The notes below the pieces were generated by a model. It had not been told where the DNA came from. It worked only from the letters and a program-made list of their open reading frames with translations, and did not search any database. The translations under genes and the position numbers were made by a program. Positions 62,665 to 64,000 of a stretch of 64,000 nt of DNA are shown one piece after another. The stretch's first letter is position 1. Each line of letters opens with the position of its first letter. The stretch spans positions 415,784 to 479,783 of the forward strand of contig JAPXFQ010000811.1 in NCBI GenBank assembly GCA_028564705.1. The letters run 5' to 3'. Source of the stretch: Apricaphanius iberus (taxonomy: Eukaryota; Chordata; Actinopteri; Cyprinodontiformes; Aphaniidae).

Positions 62665-64000
62665 CCACAAGTTTAAATAAGAGATCCAATGGGTAAACAT
62701 GGCAGTTGCCGTGGACCAAGTCCAATGAATCCCATCATTATCAGTCTTGAAATTTTCCTCATCCAAGAGGGGAATGAAAGGGAGGTTCCTAACCATGTAG
62801 GAGTTCATGGTGTCCAAAGTGAACTTCTCTTCGGGGCTTAATTGCGGTGAATAATTAATGAGAGGAACCCAGATCTCCGCATAAGGAAACTTGCTTTTCA
62901 CAGCTCTCACCGCTCCTAACATCTGTTTAATTGCAGTTTCCTTTGCACTCTGTCCTCTGTTATTTATCCCAAATGCCAAAACCACCTTCTCAACCAGCCC
63001 GGAACAAATGGCTTTCTTAGTCAAAGCCTCCGCATGTCGGAAATTGGCACCTGGATAGCTTTCTATCTGGAGGTTGGAAATGGAATGTTGAGGAAACCTC
63101 GCCAGATTAGAATCGCCAATAAACAGCCATTTCTTTTCCACATGTAATCCCCAATCGATCATTTTCCGTTCAGTGTTCCTATGTCTCTTCACAGTGAACA
63201 ACTGTTTTGGGGTTGAACTACTGGTTTCTCCACCCTTAGGGTGTACCTCTGGTAGAACAGTGTCATCCGTTATTTCCCCCAAATCAAAATTCACCAGGAA
63301 ATCTTCCTCAGGGTCAACAGCGACCTCAACCGCTCCATCAGGATCCAAAACGGGTGTACCATCCCCTCTCAAACCTTCCTCATCTTCATCCAACAAAGAA
63401 TCCTGTACCAACCGAATATCACTGATCTCAACCTCTCGTCCCACCTCCAACTCATCAAAGGCCAATAAGGGGCTAATATGTGGTGCTGCGTCCTCTGATC
63501 TCTCATGTCTTTCTTCCCTCACCACTACGTGTCCTTTCTTTTCCTCCCTGGACGGTCTGATTCTTTGATCTAATGGGGGCAGGGATGATATCTACCCTAG
63601 CTCCCTGCTGTGCTCCACTAGCCCCCTGAGACCCCGTGTTTGACCTCGCTCAAGGTCCCAATCCCGTCTCGAGTCCGTCATGGTCCCCATTTCCCTGAAA
63701 TACCGCTTTGGTTCCTGAGCAAAAGCCTGCTCCTCGTCAGGTTGGGGATCCGGTTCTCTATCCTCTGGTGGTTGAGTAACCAAAGCATGGTACTGATGAT
63801 CCTGATCCTGCGGTGGAATAACCTCAGATCCATGTCCGCCCTGTGGTGGTGGCACTGGATCTTCATTCGCCACACCTCTTTCACCAGCAGTAGTGGCGCA
63901 AGACGCCACCAGAGCCTCTGCATGCTCAATTACCGCCTGGGAGATGTGAGGCATGTCCCTACGAGCTCGTCTCGCAGCCATCTGAAAGACCTCCCCCCAG
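62656..64000 (-). pseudogene. Penelope ORF1 copy B with SGNH-hydrolase domain
   Basis: The linker and C-terminal domain of ORF1 are present (the N-terminus lies outside the window). The SGNH domain, about residues 485-655 of the full protein, shows block I WLFIGDSNLARFP (GDSN at 63106-63117), the Asn block VVLAFGINNRGQ, and DGIHWT (about 62720-62737) with the catalytic Asp and His, so the Ser-Asp-His set is complete. The SGNH fold covers esterases and lipases. Between about 63590 and 63640 two small insertions (+2, +1) create a short out-of-frame stretch with a stop, so this copy is broken upstream of the domain. Overlaps ORF2 by about 80 nt. Confidence 0.85.
62671..62677 (-). promoter_or_regulatory. 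-1 ribosomal frameshift slippery site UUUAAAC, copy B
   Basis: ORF1 codons read UAU UUA AAC UUG UGG CCC CUG UAA, so the heptamer is U UUA AAC in the zero frame, the canonical -1 slippery form. After the shift the frame reads FKLVAPVSLIQEG into ORF2. The zero-frame stop is at 62658-62656. Confidence 0.8.

Larger units (their letters stand above)
60451..62737 (-). pseudogene. Penelope ORF2 copy B: reverse transcriptase and GIY-YIG nuclease
   Basis: About 750 codons in the -1 frame relative to ORF1. Blocks: FKLVAPVSLIQEGQRGLRPL; IIIKPADKGSAVVILSRDQY; RFYILPKIHKEP; GRPIVSDCGSETYRTAEYID; FFTIDIDSLYTNID (first Asp); GTAMGKRFAPAYANIFMAKW; the catalytic YLDD (61457-61468) followed by IFGIWTYS; a thumb region; then the GIY-YIG core CVYLIFCNKC. 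A 7-A run at 60715-60721 (6 A in copy A) shifts the frame inside the nuclease; past it the frame continues IQYVGETKN...RRWIKKLDTIEPHGLNAKY to a stop at 60451. No ATG opens the frame (TGA lies just upstream), consistent with frameshift translation. Penelope enzymes prime reverse transcription at nicks made by the GIY-YIG domain. Confidence 0.9.
59400..64000 (-). mobile_element. Penelope-like element copy B (cut by window end)
   Basis: The unit adjoining copy A: partial ORF1 (62656 to the window end), ORF2 (60451 to about 62725) and 3' region (59400-60450). Better preserved than copy A: the ORF2 catalytic motifs are intact and there is no large insertion. Its 5' end is outside the window. Confidence 0.88.

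Noticed and set aside
62677..62725. TTG at 62725 as the ORF2 start
   Set aside because: It is not conserved as a start in copy A, and the in-frame slippery site explains ORF2 access better.

Overview
The window looks like teleost fish nuclear DNA. It carries one recognisable host gene, the coagulation receptor tissue factor (F3), spread over about 35 kb on the + strand, and nearly everything else is transposon-derived. The element mix (L2/CR1-type LINEs, Rex1, Rex3-like, L1, Tc1, hAT, PIF/Harbinger, Ty3/gypsy, Penelope-like elements, tRNA-type SINEs) is typical of ray-finned fish. No rRNA, CRISPR or prokaryotic feature is present.

Layout. 1-11.3 kb: decayed Tc1, an old L2-type LINE interrupted by a Harbinger element, microsatellites and LINE tails. 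11.8-47.1 kb: F3 with six coding exons (11829-11886, 18109-18229, 20840-21033, 30303-30484, 30604-30772, 46917-47062). The exons total 870 nt, keep one frame, and encode 289 residues. Its introns hold an hAT, an intact Tc1 with a 340-codon transposase (23385-24407), a near full-length minus-strand L2-type LINE with an esterase-type ORF1 (about 25.58-30.13 kb), a copied piece of F3 exon 5 sitting between inverted ribozyme-like repeats (31.2-31.5 kb), a Tc1 relic enclosing an hAT enclosing a Rex3-like LINE (34.7-37.2 kb), Rex1, L1 and a Penelope endonuclease fragment. 47.1-50.6 kb: 3' UTR, an unassigned ORF, a DNA-transposon relic and LINE tails.

50.6-64 kb: the most unusual part, a minus-strand tandem array of Penelope-like elements. 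The best-preserved organisation reads, 5' to 3' on the minus strand: a hammerhead ribozyme motif; ORF1 (arginine-rich N-terminus, helical middle, C-terminal SGNH-hydrolase domain with GDSN, GINN and DGIHWT); a canonical U_UUA_AAC slippery heptamer with a hairpin 6 nt downstream at the ORF1 end; ORF2 in the -1 frame (reverse transcriptase with YLDD, then a GIY-YIG nuclease); and a G-rich/C-rich 3' region with degenerate TTAGGG-like tracts that leads into the next ribozyme. Copy A (about 52.1-59.4 kb) contains a 1.7-kb inverted-repeat insertion, and the matching empty site is visible in copy B (59.4 kb to the window end). A third start (51.9 kb) and a diverged fourth start (50.8 kb) extend the array.

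The retroelement ORFs mostly carry breaks, so this is largely a fossil locus. The Tc1 copy at 23.0-24.5 kb has no visible coding defect, and Penelope copy B keeps its catalytic motifs. All assignments come from reading motifs; no database search was possible.
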